Made by a program: the position numbers and the translations under genes. Positions 22,601 to 33,976 of a stretch of DNA of 64,000 bases are shown here, piece after piece. The stretch is from assembly GCA_947650285.1 (NCBI GenBank), contig CANTFL010001427.1, positions 62,001 through 126,000 of the forward strand, given 5' to 3'. The notes under the pieces are model-generated. The model was given only the letters and a program-made list of their open reading frames with translations. It did not search any database and had not been told where the DNA came from. The stretch's first letter is position 1; each line of letters starts with the position of its first letter. The DNA is from Hyaloperonospora brassicae (lineage: Eukaryota; Oomycota; Peronosporomycetes; Peronosporales; Peronosporaceae).

Positions 22601-24229
22601 CGCAGCGAATCGTATTTCTGGTCTGTGGCGGGAGATCGTCTCGTAGCAGAATGGTTCTGTTTCAGCAACGGACCGTCTGGAAGCAAAGCCCCGTAAACGT
22701 GCAAAAAATGATGGATACGACATTGTTAATCATCAACGCTAAGATTAACTCCACCTTAAATCTATTGATAAGCTCCATAGGTCCAGTCTTATATGATGCC
22801 TATGAGCTCATAAAGCTGGTCCTAATAGAGCTCGGGCATAATCATTAGAGTATAGTATCACCGATTAAAAAATATGCTCATTGCTCTATGCTACATAGAT
22901 ACCGCATCTTTAAACCAAGGGAGCGCAAAAGACATTTGGTTCTACCTCCGCCAACACGATCTGCTTCCATGAACACGGTTTCATGAACTATTTCAGGAAG
23001 AGGGCCAATCTTCATTGCAGCTATGAGTGGTCTCACCTCTCTGAAAACATTTTGATCAGTCATTCTTGCCCTAATGGTTCGACAAGAATCGTTCGCACAC
23101 GGCACGTTCTGATTCGGCGGCGCAAATGTGCGTGTAACTTGTCCTTCAGCTAAATCCGTATAGCAAAAACAGCATCATTTGATGTGCCGCATGTAGGTGC
23201 GCCATATCTAGATCTTTCGTCAAGATCAGATAAGAAAGCAATACACGCCGATTCTTAACACATATCATGACCTTTTCCATGGCCTTATGAATATGAAATA
23301 CATTCGGTAATGTGCTCCTTCTACATTTAAAAGTAAAGCTTGAATGTTCGAATCCGTGGTCGAGGCTTAGCCGCTTCGTCAGGTGCGACCACAAATTGTG
23401 TTGACATAGCAGACGCTGTTTGGTCCTGACGTACCCTAAAAGCGTCGTCTCCGATTGAAAATATTCGTCGCGAAATTCGATGAACACGTCCCGGCTCTGC
23501 AATGCAAGAAAGGTTACATACTCGGGACCCTATACTTTGTTCAGCTTAAATATCGCAAATTTTAAGCCTTGACGGGAAGTGACTTGTTTTATACTCACAG
23601 AGTGAGGTGACGTGTTTTATACTCACAGATACTAGTCTCTACAAACTTAGGCGCAAATTGAATACAAGTCCAACTAAGTATAGTAGATCTATGCCAAAGG
23701 AAAGCTTTAGCTCGAAGAACTCAGTAGAAAAATAACGATTTGCCGAGTAAATTAGTCCAAAGAACATGACTCAAAGCGTCAACTAGTTCTGCAAACTACA
23801 AATTAGCGAGTCAACTAGCTCACAAAGCTTCTTAACCTGCTTTCAGGAAATTAGTCGGCCCAGCAACGATACAGCACAAAAGGTGCAAGATTGTACATCC
23901 CGCGTCAGGTGAAATCGTACACCCACATTGATATCTACTATTCAGTCAGTTTTACACAAATTTTGGATGGCTTCTACATGTGTCATGTATTTCTATTAGT
24001 AAAAACACATATTTGTGTTACTGATTGCGATTTAGCAAATTGTAGGGGGCTCACATACATTAAACTAGTTTTCCGATTGCGTCACATAAAATTGACCATA
24101 TTCGCATCAATCCTGAAATCATAATATAATTGCATGACTGTATCATTCGAAATATATCAGCGAAAGGTGATATTTAGCTACACGATAGTAGCGGCAAATA
24201 CCATCGGACATGACAACAATAGGCCAAGA
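19621..24229. other. AT-rich, gene-poor tract with unrecognised decayed sequence
   Basis: No intact gene is seen. A repeat shared with 25495-25605 lies at 20985-21120. A short direct duplication (GTGTTTTATACTCACAGA-type) lies at 23581-23630. The stretch 23700-23870 resembles 61010-61160 (AAAGNGTCAAC...AGCTC phrases). Minus-strand frames at 22878-23502 are open for 75-118 codons but match nothing I know. Confidence 0.4.
20985..21120 (+). repeat. Dispersed repeat, copy A
   Basis: This segment resembles 25495-25605 on the same strand. Shared phrases are GACG.CTCAA.AAGGAACG, ATCAAAAGG and AAGGCGA.AAA.TCCGTCT. It is probably the remnant of one transposon family; the class is not determined. Confidence 0.5.
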
Positions 24230-25080
24230 CTTACAAAAAGCAGCGGGGAAGAACGTTGGGGCTTCTAGAGGTAGGCCAGATCATGCGCGCCATGAATGAT
24301 CGTAGTGCACATAACCTCGACACTCTACGACGCATGGTCTCTCCTGTCTCTTTCCAACAGAAATAAGGATCTACCTCATACCTCTAGAAGCGATACGTGC
24401 GGCTTCTCTTGATCACCTTTGCGCAGAGAAACCTGTACGCCGTCCAGCTCAAGATCGCTCAAAGCTTTCCAGTGTCTGCCCGCACCGTACAGCGATTTTG
24501 GCCGACGTCGAATTGCTCGTGTACTTCAAGATGTAAAGGACACGTTGCCACTAACGGCCGAGGACATGAAAGTGCGCAAATCCTGGGTCTAGCACATGTT
24601 GCTACGTGTGAACACCGGATCATTCTGGGAGTCCATTCATTTTTCGGAAGATATACGATGTAATCATGACGGACCCGACGGCTTTCAGTACTACTGGCAA
24701 GATATACGCAAGCCTGTCCTCCATACAAAGCGACTTCAAGCCGGAGATGGGTCTATTATGGTTTGTAATGCTTTTAACGCCCGTGCCAAGTCGCCACTTG
24801 TTGTGTTGACAAGGAGGCAGAATTTAAACTACTACGTGTATTTAGCGTCTGAATATCATCTCCCATTCGCACACCTGAGCTATGTTAAAGAATTTATAAT
24901 GTAGCAGGACAATACAAGCATACATGTTTCACATCGCAGCCGGGAAATTCAGGAAATAGAGATTGACTTGCTCGACTGGCCGTCAGGGTCACCTGATCGC
25001 AATCCCATCAATTGCTTGGGTCTGTCATTTGTAGGCAAGTGTACGCTAATAAAAACATCTTGAGGGCGTTTCTTACTTAA
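24230..25080 (+). pseudogene. Tc1/mariner transposase relic
   Basis: Three plus-strand frames together give a decayed DDE transposase. A helix-turn-helix region is followed by DGPDGFQYYWQDIR (24670-24712), GDGSIMVCNAF, then QDNTSIHVSH (from 24905) and WPSGSPDRNPINCLG (24977-25021). The last two match the DN..H and WP..SPD.NPIE blocks around the second and third catalytic acids. A TAG at 24902-24904 interrupts the frame directly before QDN, and at least two frame changes lie upstream. Terminal repeats were not located. Confidence 0.75.
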
Positions 25081-25494
25081 TGACATGCCTTAATGCAACA
25101 TGGATGTTATTCCGAATGGCACACTAGTGTCGCTAGTTTGCTCGATGCCGCGACGATGCATTGAGGTTGTCGAGAAGAAGGGCAATTTAATTCGCTATTA
25201 AGCACATCAAGTCTATAGTTGTCATTATTTATACTTATATTATGTATGCTGATAATATGTATGATTTGTTACGTCGCCGTAGCAGAATCAGTTTGTTGTA
25301 TATGAGGCCCCCCACCCTTTGCTAAATCGCAATTTTAGCACAATAGGGTGTTTTTTACCAATATAAATACATCACATATCAAAACGGCATCCTGAAAATT
25401 GAAACATCGACTAAATAGTAGATAACAATGTGGTTGTACAATACGATCTGGAGCTGAGTGTACACCTGAGCAATGTCTTTGAACTCTTACGGTC

Positions 25495-25605
25495 AATGAC
25501 GTCTCAACAAGGCACGGACATCTTGTTGATCAAAAGGTTATCGGTGTTCATTCAATATTTTTAAGGCGACAAAATCCCGTCTAAATGCCAAAAAGTAGGA
25601 TTTTA
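25495..25605 (+). repeat. Dispersed repeat, copy B
   Basis: Partner of 20985-21120 (same orientation, diverged, with small indels). Confidence 0.5.
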
Positions 25606-26476
25606 CCCCCTATCGGGCGAAACCTAATGATTATCCAGTTTGGGTGGCCGACACGTACATCCCTGACTAACCTACTTAGTACAGTGGATGACCACAGGGT
25701 ACAAGTGCCTTTAGCGTAGTCATCGACCTAGCGTGTACCCCCGTTATACTTATATTCCTTTGGCTATAGTGCTCGTGGATGTCTCGAAACCGAATGTACA
25801 CTGTAACTGCAGAGCAAGGTAAAATTTATAGAACGAACTCGCTTCATAGAAAGGGAAAACAAGACCGTGGTAATCTACAGCTAGATTCTATTCATGTACA
25901 TCTTTTCGTTTTCTGTAACAATCATAAGTACAAGTACCTAATTTAGCTACCTGCTCAGCACCCATTGCGCGCTCTGGCAGCAACAGGAGTATTCAGCTGG
26001 TCAATATAATGGATGATTGTATTTGATGAGTGGAGCCGTGCAAAACATGACCTTCAAAGGTAATATTCATGTATTATTTACTCAGTATAGTAATTGCTGG
26101 CGACTATTATCAATTGGTATTATATTTGCATTGTCGGATTTTGGTGTCGACCCAAAACAAACATCGCCCGTCAAAAAATCCATATAAATTGTCGGCTCGA
26201 GCCATGGCGCCATGCGTTGTCCTCGGTCGCTCACACTAATCGCCACGCGGCTCTTCTACGACTGGCAAGCACGTCTTGTCCAGGTCGGTACGCTCTAGAA
26301 TCCACATGAGCACACTCGTTCCACCTTGTGCGCCTCTTGGAATAGTTGCAGACAAATGCAGTCATCTCACCACACGAGTTCTCCGATTGCAAGTGCCACT
26401 TTGCCAGCGGCGCAGTCGACCGCGCGACTGGCGTCGACATGTCTCATCGTCTCCCTGTGTCGGTAGTGTAATGGAT

Positions 26477-26520
26477 GTGCAATTGCATTGCTTGTGCAAT
26501 TGCATTGCTTGTGCAGTTGC
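26477..26520. repeat. 17-bp minisatellite
   Basis: Units of GTGCAATTGCATTGCTT start at 26477 and 26494, and a partial third unit starts at 26511. Confidence 0.9.
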
Positions 26521-27200
26521 CAAAGAGCGCCCAACCAACGTTGTCGTCTCTCAATACGCGACTCTCACTGCAACTTTGTAGGAAGCTGTCACTATCTGGG
26601 CTCGCCTCGATGAGCTCGTGCCTGATTTGCCCATTACAGTCCTATTTGCGATGACCATTGCCTCACATTAGCATTCTGTCGTTCGTAGACCTCTGATAGC
26701 ATCTCAAGCGGGGTTTTTCCCGCCTCTCGTGCTGGCTCTGCGTGTCCCATGAGCTAAGGATGGCAACTGTGGCTAAGAGAGACAGAGATGGAGAGGCGCG
26801 CCGTCAATTTCTTCCGCAATTAACTGATCCATTCGGATTTTACTTTCGTGGCTGTGTACCTTTCCGCTACATCAGCTGATCCGTCCATTCTTTGGCCAAA
26901 GCTGCTTTGATCCCGATTTATATGTGCACTCCCGCGTGTGGCTTGTACGTGATTGTGAGCAGCATTTGACGCCATACAGCTCGGGTATACGAGTCCAAAC
27001 CCGGCTTCATTTGTACAGTGCTTTGGTTTTGTCCCAGAAAACAGCATAGGTACAGACACCACGCGTCCCCAGATAGAAACTGGTCAATATGTGGCTAGTC
27101 TATGAAAGATGGCAGCCGGTCGGTACCTCGTCGTCCCGACATTGCGACTTGAGAACTTTGCTAGGCTCATTCTCTAAAGTGCACAGCAACGACTGTACAC

Positions 27201-28498
27201 ATGCAGCTCTTTCGTCGGTTGTTGACGGTTTCTGTCATCTTCTGGTGGAGAAGAGCTGGCTCAGCAGCCGCTGGCAAAAGTCGGACCAACGATGTCGTTC
27301 GCGACCGTGGCCCCGTTCCCCTTCGTGTAGAGGCGAATGCATCCGTCGCGTGGGAACACGCTCAGCCGCCCGAGAGTGCAGCTGAAGAGGAAGGCAACGA
27401 TAAGAGGGTACTAGACACTTTACCGCCGTTCATTACTGAAGCGATCGACGCGTTTCACATGCATGGGTGTGCGGTAAAGGAGCTGCACCCATTTCAAGTT
27501 CTCAAGGACCTTCCTGTTCACAATGGGATGGCGGAGAAGGTCATCCATCAGACGCTTGTCAAGTGGCTCGAGTATGTTGAGCTTGTTAGAATCATGGGTC
27601 GAACGATTACATATTGTGAGGTCATCGATGAACTACTGAAGAAACTCTCATCCGACTTAGCGCGTACAAGATTTTCCCGTCAGCTTCGGACGCTTCCCCA
27701 GTGGAAAGGGCTCGCGGATGAATTGGATAGGGTGCTGCTGGCTAAGCGGGACTTAGCAACCTTTAATCTGCTGGTTGATGTGTGGCTAGAATCGAAGATG
27801 GGAACTGACGAAGTCTACGAGTTAATGCCAGTTGCAGCGATGGATATACTTACAGGAGACGTGAGCACGAATGAGACGTGGCCTGCTGTTAGGCAAGACC
27901 TGGTATGGTTGGTATATTTTCGTTATAGTTGTGCCGAATGGTACAAGAATAAATCTTATGTCGAAACCTTTGGAAAATGGTTGACGGGTAAGAGAGGAGA
28001 ACTGAGGCTCTGGCATTCTTCCACTTTTATCGAGACCGGAAAGTCGACATATATGATGGCTGGCAAAAAGTGCTACTCGCGGAACGCCCTGCCCTTGTGG
28101 AGAAGCTTATCCCTATTTGGCAGGCTCTAAACGTGAATCCCGAAAAAGTCTACAACAAGCTGCCCGTTGCACAGGATGTTCGTCTTAATGGTATAGGACC
28201 ATCGGAGCTGTGGCCTGCCATGCGTGAAGAGCTTTTGCTGTGGAGAAAGTATGACTTGCAGTACTTCATTCGTATCCGATTGCGTGTTGCAGCTATGAGC
28301 TTGCTTTCGAACATTACCTTTCCTAGTTATGGAAAGCAGGTGCGCCTGCAAAACGCATTTGACCAATTGCTGCTTGCCAGAGCTACGTTGGCCATACTTC
28401 GATCGACTAGCACAGCCAGATTGGCCGACCATAGGGGTGCAACCAGTTCTAAGCACGAATGGGAGAAGAAAGCTGACTCAAAGGCATGTGTCATTTGA
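27201..28498 (+). pseudogene. Secreted WY-repeat effector candidate, frameshifted
   Basis: From ATG 27201 the protein starts with a short basic stretch and hydrophobic run (LLTVSVIFWW) that could be a signal peptide. It has no RxLR, but an acidic EEEGNDKR at 62-69 resembles the dEER motif. Then come three related helical units with W, P..V and LPV/MPV landmarks: about residues 80-133, 188-250, and a third unit in another frame (about 28100-28280: IPIWQALNVNPEKVYNKLPV). The segments leading into units 2 and 3 (DRVLLAKRD and WQKVLLAERP) align over about 42 residues without a gap. This argues for a 1-nt frameshift at 27984-28010 rather than an intron. Tandem WY/LWY folds are typical of oomycete RxLR effectors delivered into host cells. 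The position in a repeat-rich tract fits. Target unknown; either a pseudogene or a base-call error. Confidence 0.6.
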
Positions 28499-28836
28499 TT
28501 CGAGTGATTGAAAAAAGCCTAGCAGTCAACCAATACCAGACCTAATTTGGACATTGGGAGTCATAAACACCTTGTGATAGATGAACACACACTTGCAAAT
28601 GCGGTCGGTTCTTTTGACGAATGTAAACGCTGCAGACAGCTAGTCAGTTATAGCTACAAAGATTAGGCAAGTCGACAAGTCAAGTCAAGTTCTACAGTGG
28701 ATGGAAACTGCGTGTGATCACGGAGGATCTCTGACAGCATCGTTCACACTGCAAGCTGGAATCGAACGGCATTGTGCACCGCTACTTTTAGCGCAGCAAT
28801 GACGTAGTGTGAGCACTTGAGTGAAGAAAAGTAATT
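28499..28836. other. Spacer between effector relic and retroelement
   Basis: 338 bp with nothing recognised. The last five bases (28832-28836, TAATT) are the left target-site duplication of the retroelement that follows. Confidence 0.6.
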
Positions 28837-29227
28837 TGTAACGGGGCACACCCTTGCGTGAACTTAACGCAAGGGTATCGGTGCCCCTACAGACGTACAC
28901 AAGGCAAGCGAGGAAGCGTAGGTAGGGTAAAAGCAGAACTGTTATATTAATATAATTAAGTCTTTTAACTACCGTCTCTCTGTTTGACTTAACTTAATTA
29001 TGCTAATATAACTGAGTGTATGGTGACGTCTCGTCACCACTCATTGCGCGCGTCTTGCGGCGATTGGTGGGTTGATATCATCAAGATATCAACCAATGAA
29101 CAGACTCTTTGGTCGACCCTTCAATATCACCGCTTCGGTGATATTGTTTGAAGAATATTCAACTTCATATTCTTTACTGTCACTTTTCTTAAAGTGACAA
29201 TTCCATGTAACGGGCTGCCCCGTTGCA
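28837..29227 (-). repeat. 3' LTR of copy 1
   Basis: 391 bp with TGTAACGGGG / CCCCGTTGCA ends (the canonical ending is ...TTACA). It contains perfect inverted repeats in series, for example 29070-29079 with 29085-29094 (10 bp) and 29178-29186 with 29191-29199 (9 bp). Confidence 0.95.
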
Positions 29228-29241
29228 TCACCCCCCCTTAA
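29228..29241 (-). promoter_or_regulatory. Polypurine tract of copy 1
   Basis: On the minus strand, AAGGGGGGGTGA directly precedes the 3' LTR, the expected position of the plus-strand DNA primer. It is followed on the plus strand by a perfect 9-bp hairpin (GATAGTCAC cgt GTGACTATC) at 29243-29263. Confidence 0.75.
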
Positions 29242-29324
29242 CTGATAGTCACCGTGTGACTATCAAAAATAATGGCGGCCACCCGTTGGTCACCATTGGG
29301 ACAGGGAGCACTTGTTGGGTCCGT

Positions 29325-29336
29325 TCCATTCACTTT
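29325..29336 (+). promoter_or_regulatory. Initiator-like motif before the opposite-strand gene
   Basis: TCCATTCACTTT resembles the oomycete initiator (TCAYTYY type) and lies 24 bp before ATG 29360. The block GAGCACTTGTTGG just upstream (29306-29318) is also kept in copy 2, where a better match (TCATTCC at 48631) occupies the same place. Confidence 0.45.
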
Positions 29337-29359
29337 CCGCTCGACCTCGCATAGCTAAC

Positions 29360-30085
29360 ATGTCTATGCGGGGTGACTCAAGGCACACAGAGTCTGTGAC
29401 TGTGCCAGCTTCTGCGGCAGACGATTCGGCGTCTGCTGATCGTTCTTCGCCTGCAGCAAGAGGTGCTGCAGGTGCACGCGGTAGAGCACCGCGTGCGCAT
29501 GATGACCCCGACATTGAGGTCATCTACTCTGGCGAGTCAGACGTGTCTGACTCGGGCAATGCTGCAGAGGCACCTCTCTCACCGGCGACGCCTCAGTGTT
29601 CGCCAAGGCCACTGCCGAACGAACGGATTCGTGAGTTGCAACACAGTCTGTTCGGCAGTGATGACGAATCTGGTGATGAGTATGTTTGCTCATCACCGCA
29701 ATCAGCTCGTGCTCCTTCGCACGAGCGACTTGACGATGGTGCAACCCATCGTCATACTGACAACCGTGGTAACGATAAAGGTACCACCGTGAAGCGTGAT
29801 GAGCTGAAGCCGTGGCGTTTGCCCAAACGGCTCATCAATGGCTTGTCTCACGAGACAAGCCAACACCATCGAATACCCTTATCCGATGCGACTGAGCTTC
29901 ACGGCTTGACTCCCAGCGCGAGCAACTTTCGCGCTGAAGAAGATTTTTATCTCGATGTCTTCCTTAGATATCGATGGTACAACAGCAGCCAAAAGCGTGA
30001 CAAATCCTCGCTTTCGGCTGCGTGGAACGCGCTCGTCCAAAACGTAAAGAATTTTTGGACGAGAAGGGTGGCTCAAGAAACTTGA
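29360..30085 (+). CDS. Opposite-strand gene of the retroelement, N-terminal part
   Basis: A 241-aa frame on the strand opposite to gag-pol, from the first ATG in frame. Residues 1-110 are Ala/Ser/Asp-rich and low in complexity, with the acidic phrase DIEVIYSGESDVSDS. The C-terminal third (LPKRLINGLSHETSQ..., FYLDVFLRYRWYNSSQKRDK) is more ordered and aligns with the copy 2 protein (IPLFKSSIIHGID..., GVFFRHRWYHGNHKRD). The frame ends 29 bp after a T5 run at 30052-30056. In another frame from that run (codons starting at 30054), the sequence continues with [13 protein letters not shown], which also has a clear partner in copy 2 (GRDTWLEKLTAAR). The native protein therefore probably continued, and this copy has a 1-nt slip. 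No known domain recognised; not gag, env or a known accessory gene by inspection. Confidence 0.65.
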   Translation: MSMRGDSRHTESVTVPASAADDSASADRSSPAARGAAGARGRAPRAHDDPDIEVIYSGESDVSDSGNAAEAPLSPATPQCSPRPLPNERIRELQHSLFGSDDESGDEYVCSSPQSARAPSHERLDDGATHRHTDNRGNDKGTTVKRDELKPWRLPKRLINGLSHETSQHHRIPLSDATELHGLTPSASNFRAEEDFYLDVFLRYRWYNSSQKRDKSSLSAAWNALVQNVKNFWTRRVAQET

Positions 30086-30965
30086 GGCGACACGCCTCAG
30101 GTTCGAAAAGCTAACGCCAACGGGTGCCAGGTGCCGGTTGCACTGTTTGTCGAGTGAGGCAGGCATTCCTTGCCTCACATGGGGAGACCCTTGTGCGAGT
30201 TGTGTTGACAACTCGCAGCGTGCACATAGGGACGTGTATTCCCTAAGTTCGCCCTGGGGAAGGGTACATCTCTCGGAGGAGATGCGTGACGCGATTGCAA
30301 ACTTGCAATCCGTCTACAAGCGCCTAGGGCGCGTGTTTACCGATGGGCCACAGGAGTCATCGGATGGGTCTCGTCATACTGGCGGACGAGACCTTCAACA
30401 TCCATCAACAGCTGAGAGCGGGGCTCCCAGCTGTTCCAAGAGGGTGGATACCCCCGCCACTGGACGAGGTAGCTCGTCCTTGATCCTGAATCGTCACGGT
30501 GATTCAAGATACGCTCCACTAGAAAGCGTTGATCACCGTGAGCATCCACCAAAGGATGTGGTGGAGGAGGAAAGACCTCCTCCAGATGATTCGGCTCACC
30601 ATCTCGACCCTTACGAGATGGATCGCGCAATCGATGAATTGCGCGATGACTTGAAGCACGAGCGCGACCGGCGCTGCGATTTGACTGATACCGTGCGGAA
30701 GAACCGCAAGGATCGCGAGGCTGATCGGGCGAGGGATCGCGCCGATTATGCCACGGCGCAGCTTCAGGTCGAGCGGGATGTCCGCTCCCTGTTCGGCGAG
30801 CTGGCGACAGCTCGCGGGGAGATATCTCGGTTGAGTTCCGAGGTATCATATCTGCGCGACCACACGGATCGTCTGGAGCGCGAACGCGAGAGTTTGATGG
30901 ATGTTCTTGAACGTGGGGGCTATCTTCGTCAAAAGAAGAAGGCTCATTCTGACAGTACGGCCTGA
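30054..30965 (+). CDS. Opposite-strand gene of the retroelement, C-terminal coiled-coil part
   Basis: Open frame following the T5 run; the first ATG inside it is 30282, which would give 227 aa alone. The first ~30 residues match copy 2 after its own premature stop. From about 30620 to 30925 the sequence is strongly charged with heptad-like spacing ([47 protein letters not shown]), a likely coiled coil. The stretch 30337-30965 overlaps, on the other strand, the integrase tail and chromodomain of pol. In the linker part both strands are open. The function is unknown. The chromodomain-overlapping part could be a shadow of pol; the coiled-coil part is less easily explained that way. Confidence 0.5.
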   Translation, partial: FGREGWLKKLEATRLRFEKLTPTGARCRLHCLSSEAGIPCLTWGDPCASCVDNSQRAHRDVYSLSSPWGRVHLSEEMRDAIANLQSVYKRLGRVFTDGPQESSDGSRHTGGRDLQHPSTAESGAPSCSKRVDTPATGRGSSSLILNRHGDSRYAPLESVDHREHPPKDVVEEERPPPDDSAHHLDPYEMDRAIDELRDDLKHERDRRCDLTDTVRKNRKDREADRARDRADYATAQLQVERDVRSLFGELATARGEISRLSSEVSYLRDHTDRLERERESLMDVLERGGYLRQKKKAHSDSTA

Positions 30966-31555
30966 GTCGCCCCACGTAAGACGTAGGATGCTTGCGAATC
31001 CTACGTGTCAATTCGATCGTGTATGCATTGCCCTTGCGATGCAACACTCGAAATGGCCCAATGTACTTCGGCAGTAGTTTACTACTGCCGACACTAGTGA
31101 CTGCGTGTCCAGGTAGGTTTACCGTAGACAGTAGTACTAGGTCGTTAACCTTAAATGAAAGAACATTTGCTCTTCCATTCTTGTCTGCGTTCCGTTTCTA
31201 AAGGTCCACCGCATTTGCGATGGAGTCCTGAACGAAACGGACTACCGCTTCTCGAGTCAGCAGGAAGTTTTCTGCTGACTCTTTGTTTTGTCTTTCAGTG
31301 CGCTTCGTGCGCACTGCTAAGAGATTGTTCTCTTCTTCAGCGAGGTTGTCTTCTTCCTCGCTGGCATAATCGTTGACGATGCTAAATATACCAGCATCGT
31401 CATCATCATCCGAGTCAGTAATAGCGTCGCCGCTATTTTTGAGGTGATCTTCTTCATCGATGTCGACTTGATCGACATCGGCATCATACGTGACGACGTT
31501 AGCGTCGACACGTGATGAGCAAGATCCAATACGGTTTTTGCTCGAACGAGTCCCT
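30337..31555 (-). pseudogene. Integrase C-terminal region with chromodomain
   Basis: Continuation of pol after a frame change at the C run 31556-31561. An acidic stretch (about 31330-31500) is followed by a GPY/F-like module near 31050 (KYIGPFRVLHRKGNAYTIEL) and [17 protein letters not shown] sequence. Next is an Arg/Pro-rich linker of about 140 residues, then a chromodomain at about 30373-30528 ([29 protein letters not shown]). Chromodomains in this place direct integration towards marked chromatin in Ty3/gypsy elements. TAG at 31198-31200 interrupts it. The linker and chromodomain overlap the opposite-strand gene. Confidence 0.85.
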
Positions 31556-32167
31556 CCCCCCTATCCAAGAGTCACACTCTAAAAGGGCGGGCACACGGGG
31601 ATGGCGTAAATCATTCACGTAAAACGGTGTGTGCTGTGTAGAAGCATGCACCGAATTATTGATGGCGAATTCCACCATGGGTAGGAATTCGCTCCAACTC
31701 GGGAACGAGTGGACATATCCTCGAAGGATCTCTTCGAGGACACGGTTCGTACGTTCCGTCTGACCATCTGTTTCGGGATGGTCAGAAGTGGACATCTTCA
31801 ATCGTGTTCCTAGAGAACGTAACACGGTTTGCCAAAATGCCGCCGTGAACCGAGGGTCACGGTCGGATACGAGTTCACGGGGCAACCCGTGGAGTCTAAA
31901 GACCGTGTCAAGAAAGACACGAGCACAGCCGGGTGCCGTGATGGACTCGGGCACTGCAGCAAGATGCACCATATTGCTGAATCGGTCAACAAACACAAGA
32001 ATACCATTATTCTTGTGAGCGTCTTCGGGAAACCCGATGACGAAGTCCATTGAAACGGACTGCCAGCATTCTGCCGGAACAGGCAGAGGCTGCAATGGAG
32101 CACGGGATGAAGGACTAGGCTTCACCCGTTGACAAACCTCGCAAGCACCTATGTACTTGCGGACAAA
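31499..32167 (-). pseudogene. Integrase catalytic core
   Basis: DDE core of the retroelement integrase, same frame as the RT part but separated from it by TAG 32168-32170. Visible are the end of the zinc finger (ACEVCQRVK), SMDFVIGFP with the first Asp, LVSDRDPRF with the second, and ETDGQTERTNRVLEE with the catalytic Glu. The frame ends at 31499 after a shift in the C6 run (31556-31561); the proper continuation is the chromodomain-bearing frame. Confidence 0.9.
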
Positions 32168-33904
32168 CTAATACTGGCGTGGCCAGTAGAAGTCAAGACT
32201 TACCGTGAGGTAAGTCTTTTCTCTACCACGATGGCCACTTGTTGGGGCATTGTGACACTCATACATGATGCGTAAACGCAGATCATGATGAGCGGGTACG
32301 ACGACACGAGGCGTGTCGTCGGCAACAGCTGTATAGTACAGCAATCCGTTGCGTGTACTGTACCGATCCGATGAGGATCGGTACGAAGCTGGTAAATCCC
32401 TCATGGATTTACTGGATGGATTCGCCAGATGATCCATCAATCGCAGAAGATCTTTATCTTCCGCGTATGCCTTTCGTACGTCGTCTAGTAAACTTGACGA
32501 CGGGACACTGACTGACAGTGTCGCAACAGTGGGCTTATCCTCACTGTTGATTTGTGCGTCCGGCTCGAAATCTGGCCGGCGCGAAAGCGCATCAGCGACG
32601 ACATTGAGTCGTCCTGGTTTATACTCCACGGAGAAGTTATACTCCGCGAAGAAAGACAGCCACCTCGCCATTCTTTGCGAGAGGTGTGGGCTGTTTACGG
32701 CCGTGCGTAATGACGCATGGTCCGTATAGACAAAAAACTGTCTATCTCCCAGGAGATAGACGCGAAACTTAGCCAGTGCGTACTTCATGGCAAGGAGTTC
32801 CTTGTCATGCACTGGGTAATTGCGCTCAGCTGCTTGCAGCTGACGCGACTGATAACAGATGACGCGCTCCGCGATATCTGCATCGAACTGCATTAACGCA
32901 CAGCCGATTGCAAAATCGCTGGCGTCACAGACCACATGAAATGGTCTGTCCTGATCTGCAATCGCCAAGATCGGCGATTGCATCAAGCTTTGCTTGATAC
33001 CTTCAAAGGAACGCTGGCACTCAGCGTTCCATGACCACTTGACATTTTTCTTGAGCAAGCAAGAAAGATGTACCGTCATCTCGGCGTAGTTGCGCGAGTA
33101 CTTGTGCAAGTACGCCGCAATACCAAGGAACTTTCGAAGTCCCTTGACATCGAATGGCACTGGCCAGTCGGTGATTGCCTTGATCGTTCCGGGATCAGGG
33201 CGTACGACGTGTTTACCCACGATGCACCCAAGAAGTGGTATTTCTCTAGCCGCGAATATACACTTCTTGAGGTTGGCGTACAACTTTTGCTTGTGCATAA
33301 GTTGAAGAACCTGACGAACGTGAGTTCTGTGAACTTCAACGTCCGTCTTTCCGTCCAAAGCCCGGCTATGGACAAACTTATCATCGAAATAACTCGGTGC
33401 GAATTCTCGCACCGGTCTCAACAGATTTGTAACACATCTGTTGAATGTTGCAGGGGCATTACTCAGCCCCTGTGGCATCACTAGCCACTCCCACAGCATC
33501 CCCCTGGGAATACTCACTGCCGTGAACGGGGTGTCCCGTTCACGCATGAGGATCTGATAGAACCTATATATCAGATCCATGGACGAAAAGATGGTACTCT
33601 TTGACATACCATCTATGATTACGTCCTTCCTCGGTATCGGCGTCTGAGCCGGTACCGTTGCAGCATTCAACTTGTTGAATGCGTGCACTATCCGCCACCC
33701 TCCTGTGGCCTTTCGCACACAGAAGGTCGGAGAGCTGTGAGGGGATGTTGATTCCCTCACATGACCCGCTGCTAAGCGATCGGCAAAGAACTTGTCGATC
33801 GCTTGTACTTGTTCACGAGGCAGTGGCCACTGCTTCATGATACAGTACTTCGAGCCCGGTCTGAGCTCAATATCGTGTCGAGTGCCTTTGTCCTTAGGCA
33901 ACTC
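32168..33904 (-). pseudogene. Reverse transcriptase, RNase H and integrase zinc finger
   Basis: Pol fragment of about 578 codons between two stops. RT: EYxPL-type start of the palm (KYCIMKQWPLP), VRKATGGWRIVHAFNKLN, MPQGLSNAPATF and the catalytic SYFDD. RNase H: HVVCDASDFAIG with the first Asp, then KELLAMKYAL with Glu and YTDHASL with Asp. The HHCC finger of integrase begins near the end (HHDLRLRIMYECHNAPTSGHRG). All catalytic acids are present, so the fragment itself is well kept; the damage lies at its edges (TGA 33905-33907, TAG 32168-32170). Confidence 0.95.
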
Positions 33905-33976
33905 TCACGGTACGGATTCAGGGAACACATCTCTGAATTCGATCAAATCCTTATACAAAGGATTTGCCTGAAGTGA

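Larger units (their letters stand above)
25081..27200. other. Gene-poor tract, second part
   Basis: No gene recognised. Contains the second copy of the dispersed repeat (25495-25605) and a small minisatellite at 26477-26520. Confidence 0.4.

Noticed and set aside
23346..23356. GTTCGAATCC, a B-box-like motif
   Set aside because: No A box or tRNA fold around it.
28000..28070. Short intron in the effector candidate
   Set aside because: The unit-to-unit alignment has no gap, so a 1-nt slip explains the frame change better than removing 50-60 bp.
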